A DNA stretch of 64,000 nt from Liolophura sinensis (GCF_032854445.1 NC_088302.1:56772237-56836236), one strand, 5' to 3'. Shown: positions 1 through 12,440, numbered from the stretch's first letter. Notes: generated by a model not told the origin, from the sequence alone. Program-made: numbers and translations.

Positions 1-369
1 GTGGAGAGAAAAAGGTGAATGGTTCATGCAGGTTAAAGTCCAGATAGACAAATCTGAGGAGGGTCGCGTGCCAGCGCGTGCTCGCGTCGTCCGGCCAGCA
101 GGTCACGGCATAGCTGGGTCACCTTTCCTGGTTGCCATGGACTGATGCAGACAAACCGTCTACGGAAACTCAGCTGGGTCTGTTCATTTCTCATAAAACT
201 TGAATAAATCGTTCATTGACTAAATTATTAGTCGGCCGAAGATTATACCTTATACCCACTACAGCTGTGTTGTTACATCAAAAAACGTTAATAGAAAATG
301 GGGTCCTGACGTTTTGCGATAGCGTTCCATTATTCTCAGAGAAAATTTGCAGCACTTTCTGAATAAACA
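1..369. other. Unique non-coding sequence, nothing recognised
   Basis: No open frame, RNA gene or repeat could be supported here. The 48-bp array begins to its right. Confidence 0.5.
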
Positions 370-2760
370 ATGCGTTAACAATGTTATGTACGTGACCAGA
401 TACCAATAAACACATTGTTGTCACTGCCTCAACCATTATGTGTGTAACCAGGCACAAAAAAAGACATTGTTGTTTCTACCTCAACCATTATGTGTGTAAA
501 CAGACACCAATAAACACATTGTTGTTTCTACCTCAACCATTATGTGTGTAACCAGACACCATTAAACACATTGTTGTTTCTACATCACCGGATATGTGTG
601 TGTGACAAGATACAAATAATCTGTTGCACCTGTCTAAGCAATTATGTATGAACAGTGGCTAACAAACACACTGTTGTCTACTTCACCAGTTATGTATGAA
701 CAGTGGCCAATAAACACACTGTTGTCTACTTCACCAGTTATGTATGAACAGTGGCCAATAAACACACTGTTGTCTACTTCACCAGTTATGTATGAACAGT
801 GGCCAATAAACACAATGTTGTCTACTTCACCAGTTATGTATGAACAGTGGCCAATAAACACAATGTTGTCTACTCCACCAGCTATGTATGAACAGTGGCC
901 AATAAACACAATGTTGTCTACTTCACCAGTTATGTATGAACAGTGGCCAATAAACACACTGTTGTCTACTCCACCAGTTATGTATGAACAGTGGCCAATA
1001 AACACACTGTTGTCTACTCCACCAGTTAAGTATGAACAGTGGCCAATAAACACGCTGTTGTCTACTTCACCAGTTATGTATGAACAGTGGCCAATTAACA
1101 CACTGTTGTCTACTCCACTAGTTATGGATGAACAGTGGCCAATAAACACACTGTTGTCTACTCCACCAGTTATGTATGAACAGTGGCCAATAAACACACT
1201 GTTGTCTGCTTCACCAGAAAATGTATGAATAGTGGCCAATAAACACACTGTTGTCTACTTCACCAGTTATGTATGAACAGTGGCCAATAAACACAATGTT
1301 GTCTACTCCACCAGTTATGTATGAACAATGGTCAATAAACACACTGTTGTCTACTTCACCAGTTATGAATGAACAGTGGCCAATAAACACACTGTTGTCT
1401 ACTCCACCAGTTATGTATGAACAGTGGCCAATAAACACACTGTTGTCTACTTCACCAGAAAATGTATGAAAAGTGGCCAATAAACACAATGTTGTCTACT
1501 TCACCAGTTATGTATGAACAGTGGCCAATAAACACACTGTTGTCTACTTCACCAGTTATGTATGAACAGTGGCCAGTAAACACAATGTTGTCTACTCCAC
1601 CAGTTATGTATGAACAGTGGCCAATAAACACACTGTTGTCTACTTCAGCAGCTATGTGTGAACAGTTGCCAATAAACACAATGTTGTCTACTTCACCAGT
1701 TATGTATGAACAGTGGCCAATAAACACAATGTTGTCTACTCCACCAGTTATGTATGAACAGTGGCCAATAAACATACTGTAGTCTATTTCACCAGTTATG
1801 TGTGAACAGTGGCCAATAAACACGCTGTTGTCTACTCCACCAGTTATGTGTGAACAGTGGCCAATAAACACAATGTTGTCTACTTCACCAGTTATGTGTG
1901 AACAGTGGTCAATAAACACACTGTTGTCTACTCCACCAGTTATGTGTGAACAGTTGCCGATAAACACACTGTTGTCTACTTCACCAGTTATGTGTGAACA
2001 GTGGCCAGTAAACACACTGTTTTCTACTCCACCAGCTATGTGTGAACAGTGGCCAATAAACACAATGTTGTCTGCTTCACCAGCTATGTATGAACAGTGG
2101 TCAATAAACACACTGTTGTCTACTTCACCAGTTATGTGTGAACAGTGGCCAATAAACACAATGTTGTCTACTTCACCAGTTATGTATGAACAGTGGCCAA
2201 TAAACACACTGTTGTCTACTTCACCAGTTATGTGTGAACAGTGGCCAATAAACACATCGTTGTCTTCTTCACCAGCTATGTGAGAACAGTGGCCAATAAA
2301 CAAACTGTTGTCTACTTCACCAGTTATGTCCAAACAGATATCAATACTTACATTGCTGTCTCTACTTAAACAGTTACCGGTATGTGCGACCAGATTCAAA
2401 TAATCACACTGAAGTTCCACTTCATCAGTTATATGTGACCAGATACCGAACGCGATATTTGCGCTGTTATCATTTCGTCACCAGTTATATGTTGAACAGA
2501 TACCGATATTTACACTGTTGTCTCTACTTCACCAGCTATGTGTGACCAGATACCAAGATTCACACTCTTGTCTCTATTTCACCAGTTATGTGTGACCAAT
2601 TAGCGATATTCACACTTTTCTCTACTTCAGTTATATGTGACCAGATGCCGATATTTACACCTGTCTCTACTTCAGTTATTTGTGACCAGATGCCGATATT
2701 CACATTTGTCTATACTTCACCAGTTATATGTCACCAGATACTAATACACGCACTATTGAT
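370..2760. repeat. 48-bp minisatellite with diverged flanks
   Basis: The core (about 640-2335) repeats a 48-bp unit that begins ATGTATGAACAGTGGCCAAT and continues AAACACACTGTTGTCTACTT. Both ends (370-640 and 2335-2760) are older, diverged units of about 50-54 bp in which CTACCTCAACCATTATGTGT or CACCAGTTATATGTGACCAG recurs. Because 48 is divisible by three and the unit lacks stops in some frames, long open frames appear on both strands (16-residue period, MYEQWPINTLLSTSPV on +). There is no non-repetitive coding flank, so I call it a non-coding minisatellite. Confidence 0.93.
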
Positions 2761-3555
2761 TTACGTCTTTGAAACAAAGTCTCGTTGTTTGCTCAGTTTG
2801 AGAACATTAAAGTTAACGGTCATCATTGTCTGATTTTATGGTCGGTCAAAAATTGCCGGTACACAATCTGATGATGTCGTTTCTTCAATAATGTCGCAAA
2901 TCACCATAAATCGGACAGTAAAGATAACGACAGTTAACAACCAGGATAGATCGTCACTATATTCGACTAGTTCTGCGAAAATAGACGTAGTAAGCGTAGG
3001 AGTAGTAACGATTCCAACGACGACTTACATTCACGATAAACTTGGCGGACCAGTGTGAAAGGTGGGTTGGAAATTCGTCGACATAGTGGCATTCCCAGTT
3101 ACAAAATGGCGGACGATATCGAGTCGACTAGAGCGCTCATTCACGAGCCGACGGTTCGTATTGCTGTGTGTTTTCTGTTTTGTATCGTAAATTACCAAAG
3201 CTGATAATTCATGTGTGAGTTTCTCATTAAGACAAAGACTAAAAACTATGCACGAAATGATTTACATGTATCTTGCGAATGCAAAAGTGCGGAATAAGTT
3301 TGTTTTGATTAATCAATAAAAATTTGGGAGATACCTTTAAGAAAGCTTTACAAAGCCATGTCAACAACAAAGCACTGTTTTCCAATGATATATATGTATA
3401 GAATACTTTTGCAGAACCAGTACGTCCGAATAAATGACACTGGTAACATGAAGGAAAAGATATAAAAATGTTTCAACGATTTGATTATGTGAGCTCCGAG
3501 GCAGACAACTAAAAGAAGAGGAATTCCTTCAAGAAATTCGCAAAGAAATATCTCA
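2761..3555. other. Unique sequence with a possible promoter/first exon
   Basis: The stretch contains a short GC-richer patch (about 3040-3180) with an ATG in good context, listed separately. Nothing else is recognised. Confidence 0.4.
3106..3204 (+). CDS. Candidate 5' exon of an unidentified gene
   Basis: AAAATGGCGGACGATATCGA gives a start codon in strong context (A at -3, G at +4). The open frame of 32 codons begins MADDIESTRALIHEPT and ends at TGA 3202-3204. MAD-type starts after AAAATGGCGG are typical of animal first exons, and the surrounding patch is GC-richer than its flanks. If real, splicing would take place before the stop, for example near the GT after codon 16, but that donor is weak. 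I do not recognise the product and found no following exon, so this stays a candidate. Confidence 0.2.
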   Translation: MADDIESTRALIHEPTVRIAVCFLFCIVNYQS

Positions 3556-3872
3556 CATTTATCAAGCCATTGGTTCTTATACACGCGTAACTACCGCCAT
3601 GTTTACCATCAAACCATTGGTTCTTATACATGTGTCACTACCGCCATGTTTACCATCAAACCATTGGTTCTTACACACGTGTAAATATCGTCATGTTGGC
3701 CATCAAGCCATTGGTTCTTACACGTGTCACTACCGCCATGTTTACCATCAAACCATTGGTTCTTACACACGTGTAAATACCGTCATGTTGGCCATCAAGA
3801 CATTGGTTCTTACACACGTGTAAATACCCTCATGTTGACCATCAAGCCATTGGTTCTTACACACCGTCATGT
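3556..3872. repeat. About 45-bp tandem repeat
   Basis: About seven units of 41-47 bp share the core ACCATCAAACCATTGGTTCT, followed by a variable tail (acacacgtgtaaataccgtcatg or acatgtgtcactaccgccatg). The short open frames across it come from the repeat. Confidence 0.85.
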
Positions 3873-5212
3873 TTACCACATATATAACTGTTTTGAGCAG
3901 AGTTTTTGTCAAGCACCGTGTAAGACACTATTTTCAGCCTGTGAGGAAGCTTTTCCTTTATTTACAAGTCGCCTTTTAGTAAATATAAAATAATTTCAGA
4001 CATTCTGTAATATTTTTTTCCACAGAGCTGTAAACAGTGTTTCTGATATCGGCGAAACTCATTCCAGAATGAAATACGTATCAGTTCGTAATCGCTGACT
4101 TATAACAGCTTCCGTATTACATGTGCCAACATCATTAATTACATCCATGTGTGTTAGTTTTGCATACTAACTTGGTCACTAACGCCACTGGCTTTTGTAG
4201 CAGATAGATTACACACTCATGGACTTTGTTGTGCGGCCGTTGTTGACAAATACGTGTATCAAACACAAAACACTCAAATGAGTGATTTCAGATATAGCCC
4301 ATTTGTAACACACATTGTCATGATAAGCATGGGGTTTCACCTCAAAATACCAAAAACATTCATGCCATTGAAATTGTATAGTTTATTTTAGATACATACC
4401 GAAGTTATGCCTGTATGTTTACATACAGAAGACATATTTGGCCCTAACACGCTGTCGTAACTTGTGTTCTGCATAGCAGACGTAGGTCTATATAAAGACT
4501 TTAGTGTAGTACACATCCATTCAACAATGACCAAAAGAACACAAATATTTGTGCAACTGAACAAAGCGGGGATAATGGCATCGTTGTCCGGTTTCAGATT
4601 TCCGCTAGTTGTGCCCTTGAAACAGAAACAAACGCTCTCTATACATACACTCCTGTCGACAGAGGTGGAGTAAAAACAAAAGCGCCTCAATCGGCAGATA
4701 TATAACCTATAACCCATGGGAGCCCACTGACTGAAGTCAATGTGATCCCTGGCATCCGCTCTCTCAATGACACAATGTCACCAGGCGACCGGAAGGACGC
4801 AACACTTTTCCTAAACTAAATCCTACAGTTTCCTGAACATGAACATGAATGTTTCACTGGACATTGTGTGACAATGTCTTGAATCAGTCTAAAGTGGTTA
4901 AAACCGAATAAAAAGGGCTTGTTTCCTCGTAGGAAACAGCGATTTTTGAACACATAAATCTGTTAGCCTTCTCGGTGCCTTTGTGTCAGACTCTTTCTCC
5001 TTTCTAAACATCATGAAGTACCCGCGTGCACATTAAATGGCGACTTAAGTTTTTCACTGAAGAAATTGTGGTTCAAAATGACGAAATTTCCGCCAAATCT
5101 CAATGCACATCTAACCACAAAAAATTACTTCCTATGTTTTGGTCCACAAAAACACTTTTTATACTGTTGAAAGAGAGAGAGTTTAGGAAGGCGATAGAGG
5201 TAAATCAATATG
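3873..5212. other. Unique AT-rich sequence, no gene recognised
   Basis: Only short open frames are present (under 110 codons). None has a recognisable domain or credible splice context. Confidence 0.4.
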
Positions 5213-5442
5213 TGGATTTATATATCAGTAGGTAGGTTCGTAAATCAGTGGACCGGTTTATAAATCAGTAGGTGGGTATATATATCAGTGAACAGGTTTG
5301 TTTCAGTAGACAGGTTCGTAAATCAGTGAGCGGGTTTATATGTCAGTACGTAGGTTCATAAATGAGTTTGTCGGTTTAGAAATCAGCGGGTCGGTTTATA
5401 AATCAGTGCGCCGGTTTATATATCAGTAGATAGGTTCATTCA
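5213..5442. repeat. Degenerate about 30-bp tandem repeat
   Basis: Imperfect units alternate GGTTCGTAAATCAGT and GGTTTATAAATCAGT with spacers such as AGGTAGG or GAGCGGG. There are about seven or eight units. Confidence 0.75.
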
Positions 5443-5737
5443 GTGGCTGGGAAACGAAATCCCAGCCGTGGAAATAAATTGTGTTTCCAGGGTTAGAAAA
5501 ATTGGATTAATTAGCGATTTGCTGCAGGGGTTATGTACACCCTCGCCTTTTTGTGGTCTGCATTATTTTTGAAGATAAACATTTCGACTTTTGCAGTATA
5601 GGGCGTCACATACACATCTGGGAATTCATTAGTATATCCCCAAAGGAAACCCTTTCTGATGCCAGGGCTTCAAAATCCGTACGTCCCTTAAGGTACCATT
5701 GCTGTGAAGGCGTTGTTGTGTCAAATTTCCTAACATG

Positions 5738-5850
5738 AGAGAGAAGGTCTGACAGCAACCTGCGGATGGCCGTGGATTTCCTCCAGGCTCTGTCCGGCTT
5801 TCTCCCACCATAAACCTGGAAGCCGCCGTATAAGTGAAATATTTCTGAGG
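5738..5850 (+). mobile_element. SINE fragment (molluscan tRNA-type family), 5' truncated
   Basis: The 3' body of the SINE is present: AGAAGGTCTGACAGCAACCT, then CTCCCACCATAA and GCCGCCGTATAAGTGAAATA. The tail is degraded and there is no clear target-site duplication. It matches the body of the full copy at 17321-17575. Confidence 0.75.
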
Positions 5851-6070
5851 ACGTAGAGATGTAGGTTCAAACCCGGTCTTGGACACGGCATTTGTATATT
5901 TCTCCCACTCTCACTGCGTTTGGTGCCTTGGTGACAAAAAGTGATCGACGGCGCTCGTGAGAATGATTACGTCACGCCTTGTCTCCACCAGTATGACGTG
6001 TGTTTATCGTTACGTCACCGAATGTCATCGTCACGGCGAAATGCACTGAACTGTGATGTTTGATCAACTG

Positions 6071-6120
6071 AACTGTGTCCATCCACTTTAATTGGCTCCA
6101 TCCACTTTAATTGGCTCCTG
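6071..6120. repeat. Short 20-bp duplication
   Basis: The unit CCATCCACTTTAATTGGCTC occurs twice in tandem. Confidence 0.7.
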
Positions 6121-6352
6121 TGATTTTACATTGTGATTGTCAACTTTCTAGAACCATAATCATTCATTCATCTTTCTGGGACCGCTTTATCGGCTTACTT
6201 TTTCACTTTTGCGCGAGTTTAGGGAACCATGTGATACTTTCTGCCTTGAAAAACTCGTCTATACTTGTAGTAGTTTTAATCCACCTATAATCAGCACCAC
6301 ACGGCGCCATTTTTACCTGGTAAAGACCACAGTAAGGTACTGACTCGTTTGA

Positions 6353-6652
6353 CTTATTTATTTATTCGGTACTTTACGCCGTACTCATATTTTAATAATA
6401 ATATGAGTTCTCATAATATTTCACTCATACAACGGCATCCAGAATCATGGTGGGAGTAAACTGGGCAGAGCCCGGGGTAACCCACGACAATCCGCAGGTT
6501 TGTGACAGGCCTTCTCACGTACGGCCGAAGAGGAAGCCAGCATAAGCTGGACTTGAACTCACTGTGACCGCATTGGTGAGAGGCTTCTGGGCTAGCGTGT
6601 GCTAACCAACTTATGGGCTAGCGCGCTAATCAACTGAGCCACGGAGGCCCCT
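6353..6652 (-). mobile_element. Full-length tRNA-derived SINE with target-site duplication
   Basis: Read on the - strand it starts with a tRNA-like head (GGGGCCTCCGTGGCTCAGTT, containing an A-box), passes through the conserved body with CCGGGCTCTGCCCAGTTTAC, and ends in an AAATAAATAAGT-type tail. It is flanked by an imperfect 13-bp duplication, CTGACTCGTTTGA (6340-6352) and CTGACTCAATTGA (6653-6665), 11 of 13 matching. The 3' part is interrupted by a small palindrome around CTCATATT...AATATGAG (about 6385-6406). Confidence 0.88.
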
Positions 6653-6665
6653 CTGACTCAATTGA

Positions 6666-7480
6666 TTATTTATTTTAATGATTAGGTATAGTGTAAGCTC
6701 TAAATGATTTAGTATTGGCAAAACGAAAGGAAAAATATTTGTTTTCAAAAACGGTTATGAATTTGATTTTCTCACGTTACGAAAGACGTGTTTATCACGT
6801 CGTCTTCATATCGTTTTGTAAATTGTCTTAAGCTTACTTTTAAGCAGTAAAATGATGGAAGTAACGATGTGTCAATTAATAAAGAACAAGAATTTCCCAC
6901 TTTAAAACATTTCAGCTTTTGCACTTAGCATGTAGTCTTCAGAACGCATATGTCACGAACGTTTGTTGGCCCCTTTACTGTTTTGTGAAAGGTCTAACAC
7001 TTTGAGATTGGTAAAATCTGACTTTATTCTTACTTAATAAAAAGTTCTTTGAATTTCTGCGTGGCCATCCGTTAAACATTAAGAAGACTTTAGGAAATAC
7101 TCTGCAAGGGAAAAGTATAAAGAAGGAACTCCGTTTCCGCCTAGCTTAAAAGTATGACAGCTGACGAATTGTAGCTCAATGGTAGTACATGGAAGCTTGT
7201 TCTCTGACGTAGATTCATATGACAATTAATAAGAGAAAAAAACACTACACAACGTCTGCCAAGAGAATTAGTGTTACCATCTCCCGCCGCGTTCAGAATT
7301 TACACTGATACCGCTTCATGCCCTCAAGGTGCTCGATCTTACCCCTGTGACGTTATGAATCCAAGATTATTTGTCCCGGGGTAATCGAATAACGCTGATC
7401 TTTGAGCGAGTGTGTTTTACTGCAGTCAAACGGGCGTAATTTCCAGCTCGTCAGATCGCCATTTCATCGTCTGCAGACCA
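6666..7480. other. Unique AT-rich sequence, nothing recognised
   Basis: No coding or repeat structure could be supported. Confidence 0.4.
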
Positions 7481-7535
7481 CATGTTGTGAAAATGAACGT
7501 AAATATTGTGGGAAGTGCTGTAAACAATAAAGAGA

Positions 7536-7988
7536 ATGTTTGGCCAGACCCTGGACTCCTCGGCTCATCGCCAGAGTCTTGATTCAACCCTTCTTCCATC
7601 AGCTGACCCCGGCAATGAGTTAGTGGAAAATTTGCAGACACGTGAAACAGACAAAGTCTTCCACAGCAAACAACAACTAAAGAAGAAACGTTTCTGGGAA
7701 TCGCGCATTTATTCAGATTCAGTAGCGATCCGCCCTGATTCTTGTTCTCATTCTTTAAAGAAATCACCAGTTAGGTCGACTTTGAGAAATGCCATCTGTG
7801 AACAGATTTATCTGGAAAAGTTTTACAACGATTCCTCTCAAGGTCCAGGAAGGCAGTTTTACTATCAACCGGAGACGAGGTCCTGTCACGGATGCTGCTT
7901 GTTTGCTGTTTACGATTTATGCGATGACTTTGTGGTCGGTGGTGTTTTTGATGGAAGGGAAATTTGGCAATTATTTACCTCAAAATAG
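7536..7988 (+). CDS. Candidate coding exon, unknown product
   Basis: This is a non-repetitive 150-codon frame in the 8 kb upstream of the FGF gene. Its middle reads like real protein (LKKKRFWESRIYSDSVAIRP, then HSLKKSPVRSTLRNAICEQI) with a balanced, mostly polar composition. An overlapping frame starting at ATG 7493 (MNVNIVGSAVNNKENVWPDP, stop at about 7580) also looks protein-like, so the true start could be there with a 1-nt frame slip, or the frames are chance. The C-terminal part after a possible donor (AAG|GTCCAGG, about 7842) is cysteine-rich and less convincing. No family recognised, and no partner exons found. Confidence 0.22.
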   Translation: MFGQTLDSSAHRQSLDSTLLPSADPGNELVENLQTRETDKVFHSKQQLKKKRFWESRIYSDSVAIRPDSCSHSLKKSPVRSTLRNAICEQIYLEKFYNDSSQGPGRQFYYQPETRSCHGCCLFAVYDLCDDFVVGGVFDGREIWQLFTSK

Positions 7989-7999
7989 ATTAACATAAT

Positions 8000-8720
8000 C
8001 CATGCAGCATTGTACACCATATTAAAAATCGTGACATTCAGAGAGAAGGAATGTTCTGTGACATTGTTAACTGATAACGTGCATGCATGCATATGGATTG
8101 CGTCAGGAATACTCAATACATCTTAGAATCATGGGCATTGTGTCTCTATAATAATTGCCACGCGGGTTTTTTTTTTACACTTACGATAATGGTTATTTTC
8201 CGTGTCAGTTAATAAAATATCCTTGATATATAAGTTGAGCTTCATGATTTAGTGCAATGCCTGTTGTGGCCCGTCGCAGGTTTCCCTGATCGCCTACAAT
8301 CTGATCTTAGTATTCACGATATTTGCAAATCAATCGACATATTGATCCATCTGCAACAGAGATTTGAATTAGTACTTTGGACACAATTAAGAAAATGGGC
8401 CAGAAAAAATGGCGCTTGCTTGTTTTGTTGAAAAGTTTGGCCACGTGACATTTCGAACTTATCAAGTGACGCATGAGAAAAACACATCTCGGTAATAAAT
8501 AATTGAACGTAATACCAGAGCGTGACTAGTTTGTTTAATAAATCTGTCAGGAATAAATTCCTCGCTGTTTTTTAACCGATGTTCTATTGTAATGACCTAT
8601 GAGTTCAGCGCCGTAGTCGCGTGCCTTTGCTCCATTGTACTTCACAAACGTGTCAACCGAAAACAGAGCGTACTGTCTAGTTCTGTGGCCAGTTTTATTG
8701 ACTGAGGCTTATTAGCTGAA
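8000..8720. other. Unique sequence, nothing recognised
   Basis: No supported gene or repeat is present. Confidence 0.4.
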
Positions 8721-8721
8721 C

Positions 8722-8829
<108 letters not shown>

Positions 8830-10480
8830 CCTATGTATGTATATACGAGAGAAAAGAGCACAAATAATTTGTCTATACCCCCACGTCACCTGTACATGAC
8901 TGTAAATTGCTATCGCAATAAGACTAATCCCAGGTGGTCGATGATACAAAGTGAAAAGCGTGGTCAGTAAGTATAGTTCTCGAGTCTTTACATCTGTGTG
9001 ATGTTGAAAACATTGAAACAAATATACTGTGATGGTATAATGAATATGTCGAGGTAGTGGACACCATAATATGTTCAGTCTGTGATAGGTCCTCTGTAAT
9101 ACCACATGGTAGATAAAAGATGCGCTTAGAATGCCAGGTTGAAATTCCGGGCATATTTATTACCACTGACATTTCGCATGACCTACGAGATTTATCGAGG
9201 ATGCGCTTATCGAAAAACTTATCGATTAGATGTGAGAGTATATCTTGTGGGGGGCCGGGGTTTTAAGTTAAACATAAGGTAATCATGTACCAATCAGCCG
9301 GTTTTGTAAGTTATAAAACCATGGAAAAAACGCTGTTCAACTTGACAAGTAGGAGTAGGGAAATACTTAGAGAAAACAAGTCAACATAAGTTGTTATTTC
9401 TTATGTAACAAAACATTGCTTAATAAGGTGAATTTCGGGTATGTTATTGTAACAATTTTCAGCTAAATTAACGATATGAAACATAAATTTAATAAACGAA
9501 CTTTTGATTTAAGTTTAAGGTTGCTTCTTGATCCTGGGCCCAGAATATTTACACCGTACCCGCTCCGTAGTTACTCACTGGAGATTGATGCCCTAAACAC
9601 CAGTATAGTTACACCAATACTGCCTCACCAAAACGTAATGCCCTAAACACAAGTATAGTTACCACAGGCCAGTATTGCATCGCCAGGGTGTCATTCTCTT
9701 TAACACCATAGTTACATCAGTATATATAATCGTTCCGCTCCAAATAAAAGAGGTCCCAGTTTCAAATCCAGCTGTTGCTCTTTTGGCTGGAGCTTCAAGT
9801 TCAAATTTAAATGTGGTCAGAATTCGTTAAACCACTATTATCGCACGATATAGTGGTATTAAATGAATGTTGATCAACGAATAAGTATATCACACAAGGT
9901 GTTGATCTTTTTTGTCAAATGTTAGTATTTTTTGCCACTATTCCTGGCGACTACGCAATAAGAGGGCATGTACACCAATATTCTCCGTTTGAGTTGAGCA
10001 TTGGGGGGTGGGAGTTGGTTATGTGTCTTTTAAGGACCGATCTCCGTATATCAAATGCGTCATGAAGTGCAAATTCCCTAAACACTGACCTTACCCATTT
10101 AAGACGATGTTAATATCAATGACTCAATGCCAGATTTTCTACTCGGTCAGAGGCCGTAACATGTGAGGTAGTACAGTTTATTTGCCCCGCACTTCATGAT
10201 GTAACACGTGTTCGCTAGAATATATTGTTTAGGCAGTGTTTACGCACAGTTACTTATCTTTCACTTACCACTGCGCTTATTGCGTGTTGTTATCAAAACC
10301 GAGTTTGAAGCTCAGTCGGAGATTGAAAAACTAAAATCAACAGGCACACGTGTTACGATAAAACTTGACAGATTTGATTACATCCATTTGTGAATATGCA
10401 TGCTCGTGGGTTTGTGAAATTAGCCGCATCTCGCTGATTGTGATTATCACAAGATGAACGTCTTGAGAGTTGCTTGTTTG
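8830..10480. other. Unique sequence upstream of the FGF gene
   Basis: No gene recognised. At about 9590-9720 a motif like CCCTAAACACCAGTATAGTT recurs two or three times at about 50 bp, a short degenerate repeat. Confidence 0.4.
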
Positions 10481-10488
10481 TGGACGGC

Positions 10489-10496
10489 TATATAAG
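10489..10496 (+). promoter_or_regulatory. Possible TATA box upstream of FGF
   Basis: TATATAAG lies about 550 bp before the proposed FGF start codon, on the same strand. It would imply a 5' UTR of about 0.5 kb. TATA-like strings are common in AT-rich DNA, so this is only a position to test. Confidence 0.18.
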
Positions 10497-11045
10497 GATA
10501 GACACCAGATGTGGGGGTAATCCTGTACATGCCTTCTACCTGATCCGTCCTCCACCCCCTCCCCTCCTCCCTCCCCCAGGGTGTGGGCATGTGTGCCTCC
10601 GTCTATGATCGAATACCGGGGAAACTCCCCGTTAGCATAGCTTCTGGTTAACATCATATGGTAAACAGAAGACAAATTCCTTCAAGTGTACTACTGACTC
10701 AGAATGTAGATTTTCGGCTAAATTCAGGCGGAGTGGAGTTGTGTATAGCTACCGAATACTGAGTGATACATGGTGGTCCCGTGCTAGCGGACTGTGAGTA
10801 ATGGCGGAAGCCAGTCCTCCATGCCAGCTTCTAGAGATGAACAAGACATGAATAATCCCGACAGGAAGCAGTTTATGTAAGACTTTGTACGCCTTGTCTG
10901 ACATCTAGCTATTTCGGCTTTAAAGAGTCGTTCATGTGAGTGCCAGAAGGGAAAAGAGAAGTTATTGTGTAGCTGTCAGCCTCCAGTCGTCACGGGGAAC
11001 GGCACCTCTTGTTAGTCTGATCAGATCAGTGCCGTCGGGTATAAC

Positions 11046-11229
11046 ATGTGTGACGCTCCGGACACCACCGTGGTCCACGTCCCTCCTGGATTTACCGGAC
11101 CAAGCGAATCGGGAAACAAACCGACCTTCTGGGGACCAAGGAAGAGATTGTGCAGCCGAACTGGCTTTAACTTGTGCATAGCCCCAACAGGAAAGGTGTA
11201 TGGCACTTACAAAGAGTCGGACAAAAATG
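11046..11229 (+). CDS. Fibroblast growth factor, coding exon 1
   Basis: FGFs are heparan-sulfate-binding ligands that activate FGF receptor tyrosine kinases. This exon encodes residues 1-61 plus the first base of codon 62. Residues 1-33 are a proline/glycine-rich leader without a hydrophobic signal peptide. From residue 34 the beta-trefoil starts: KRLCSRTGFNLCIAPTGKVY, comparable to the LYC(R/S)xGxxLxIxPxGxVxGTR start of FGF1/2 and FGF9-type proteins. The exon ends AAT-G|GTAAGT, a perfect donor in phase 1. The ATG at 11046 is the first in frame after a stop at 11013-11015 and has A at -3. A further 5' exon joining between 11016 and 11046 is possible. With exons 2 and 3 the protein is 161 residues, close to the 155 of human FGF1/FGF2. 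Lack of a signal peptide plus the NUDT6 neighbour favour an FGF1/2-type assignment. Confidence 0.95.
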
Positions 11230-12440
11230 GTAAGTGGGACATATCTAAGAATAGTGAGGATCTTGCACTGGTTCCTTTCTTTACAATTTCTTCATTTTTT
11301 TGCTATGTATGTTAAGTCAGAGAGCTGACGTCAAGCATTTTACTTTCCGCGCTGCTTGCATCCCTTGCTTTTCCTTCAATGCGTCAGCGGTGTTTTCATT
11401 TTTGGAGATCAATATGGGCGGTAAAGGCACATTCGTAGACAGAGACTTTGCGAATTTACGAGTTTGACCTTGTTGCCAAAATGTATCTAGGTCGCAGTAT
11501 GAGATCTGTTTAGAAGTATTCATTTTATACGCCGCCCAACTGAGGTAATTTTATGTACATTCCTCATAAATTACTGTAATTTGCATTGAGACATTCTGCT
11601 AAATTTTGCACCGTGGAGTTGGCTCAAAACGTAACTTTGACTATCCTCTCAACAGCGCAACCGAAAGAGATTCCCAGACCACTTGGTACAGCTTCAAATG
11701 GTAGTGTAAGTTTGGGCCCTAGAGCCACATACAAGTGGATATACTCTCGTTGGTGTAACACTGGTTGTTCCAAGACAAGCCTTGAGGCCATAGGTTAGCC
11801 GTGTTTGTAAAAGTAGGCAGCGACATCATGTTTAAAACACCGCGGCATGGTTTTACATATAACCATGTTAGTGTGATGGATCTACGAGCACTCAGTTAAC
11901 GTCTCCCAAACATCCAGACTGTTGGCTGCATTCTCATAAACACGGCTTTCGTGTTGAGTTATGGGGAACTGCCTGTACAACACGTTGAAGAAGCTACTAA
12001 CTAATTATGACCAAAGTCCATTAATTACCACCAAGGTCAGCAACAGCCACACAACCCTTAAAGCAATGACAGTTGGTTCTGGTTCACAACAGTCAGTATG
12101 TCGTCAGTACAGCCAGAAATCACAATGCGGTAGTAAAGCATTCCGTTACCTCATGGGAACCTCATGTTCACGCTGATGTTCTCTGACGGCACACATCCTG
12201 CCGCATTTTATACTACCTGGATTCACCGCACTTATATGAGGCAACAGTCAACGTTGAAAAGACAGGATAAGACGGAATCTGGTGCCTTCTTGAAAAACGT
12301 ACATCACCTTGACATTACCCAAGAATCAGTAAACACTCCACCACCGGGCACCTGCATCAATACTCCGCTCTCCCCACCATCACTGTCCTCTCGCTGTTTC
12401 GGCTCCATACGTTATCGCATGCTGCGGCAGACTATGGTTA
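11230..12440 (+). other. Start of FGF intron 1, unique sequence
   Basis: Intron 1 runs from GTAAGT at 11230 to the acceptor TTTCTCAG ending at 21104 (9,875 nt). This first part carries no recognisable coding sequence, and short ORFs here are chance. Confidence 0.6.

Noticed and set aside
5629-5886. - strand frame of 85 codons
   Set aside because: Runs across a SINE fragment; no independent support.
10936-11181. 81-codon + frame overlapping FGF exon 1
   Set aside because: Out-of-frame shadow of the FGF exon.
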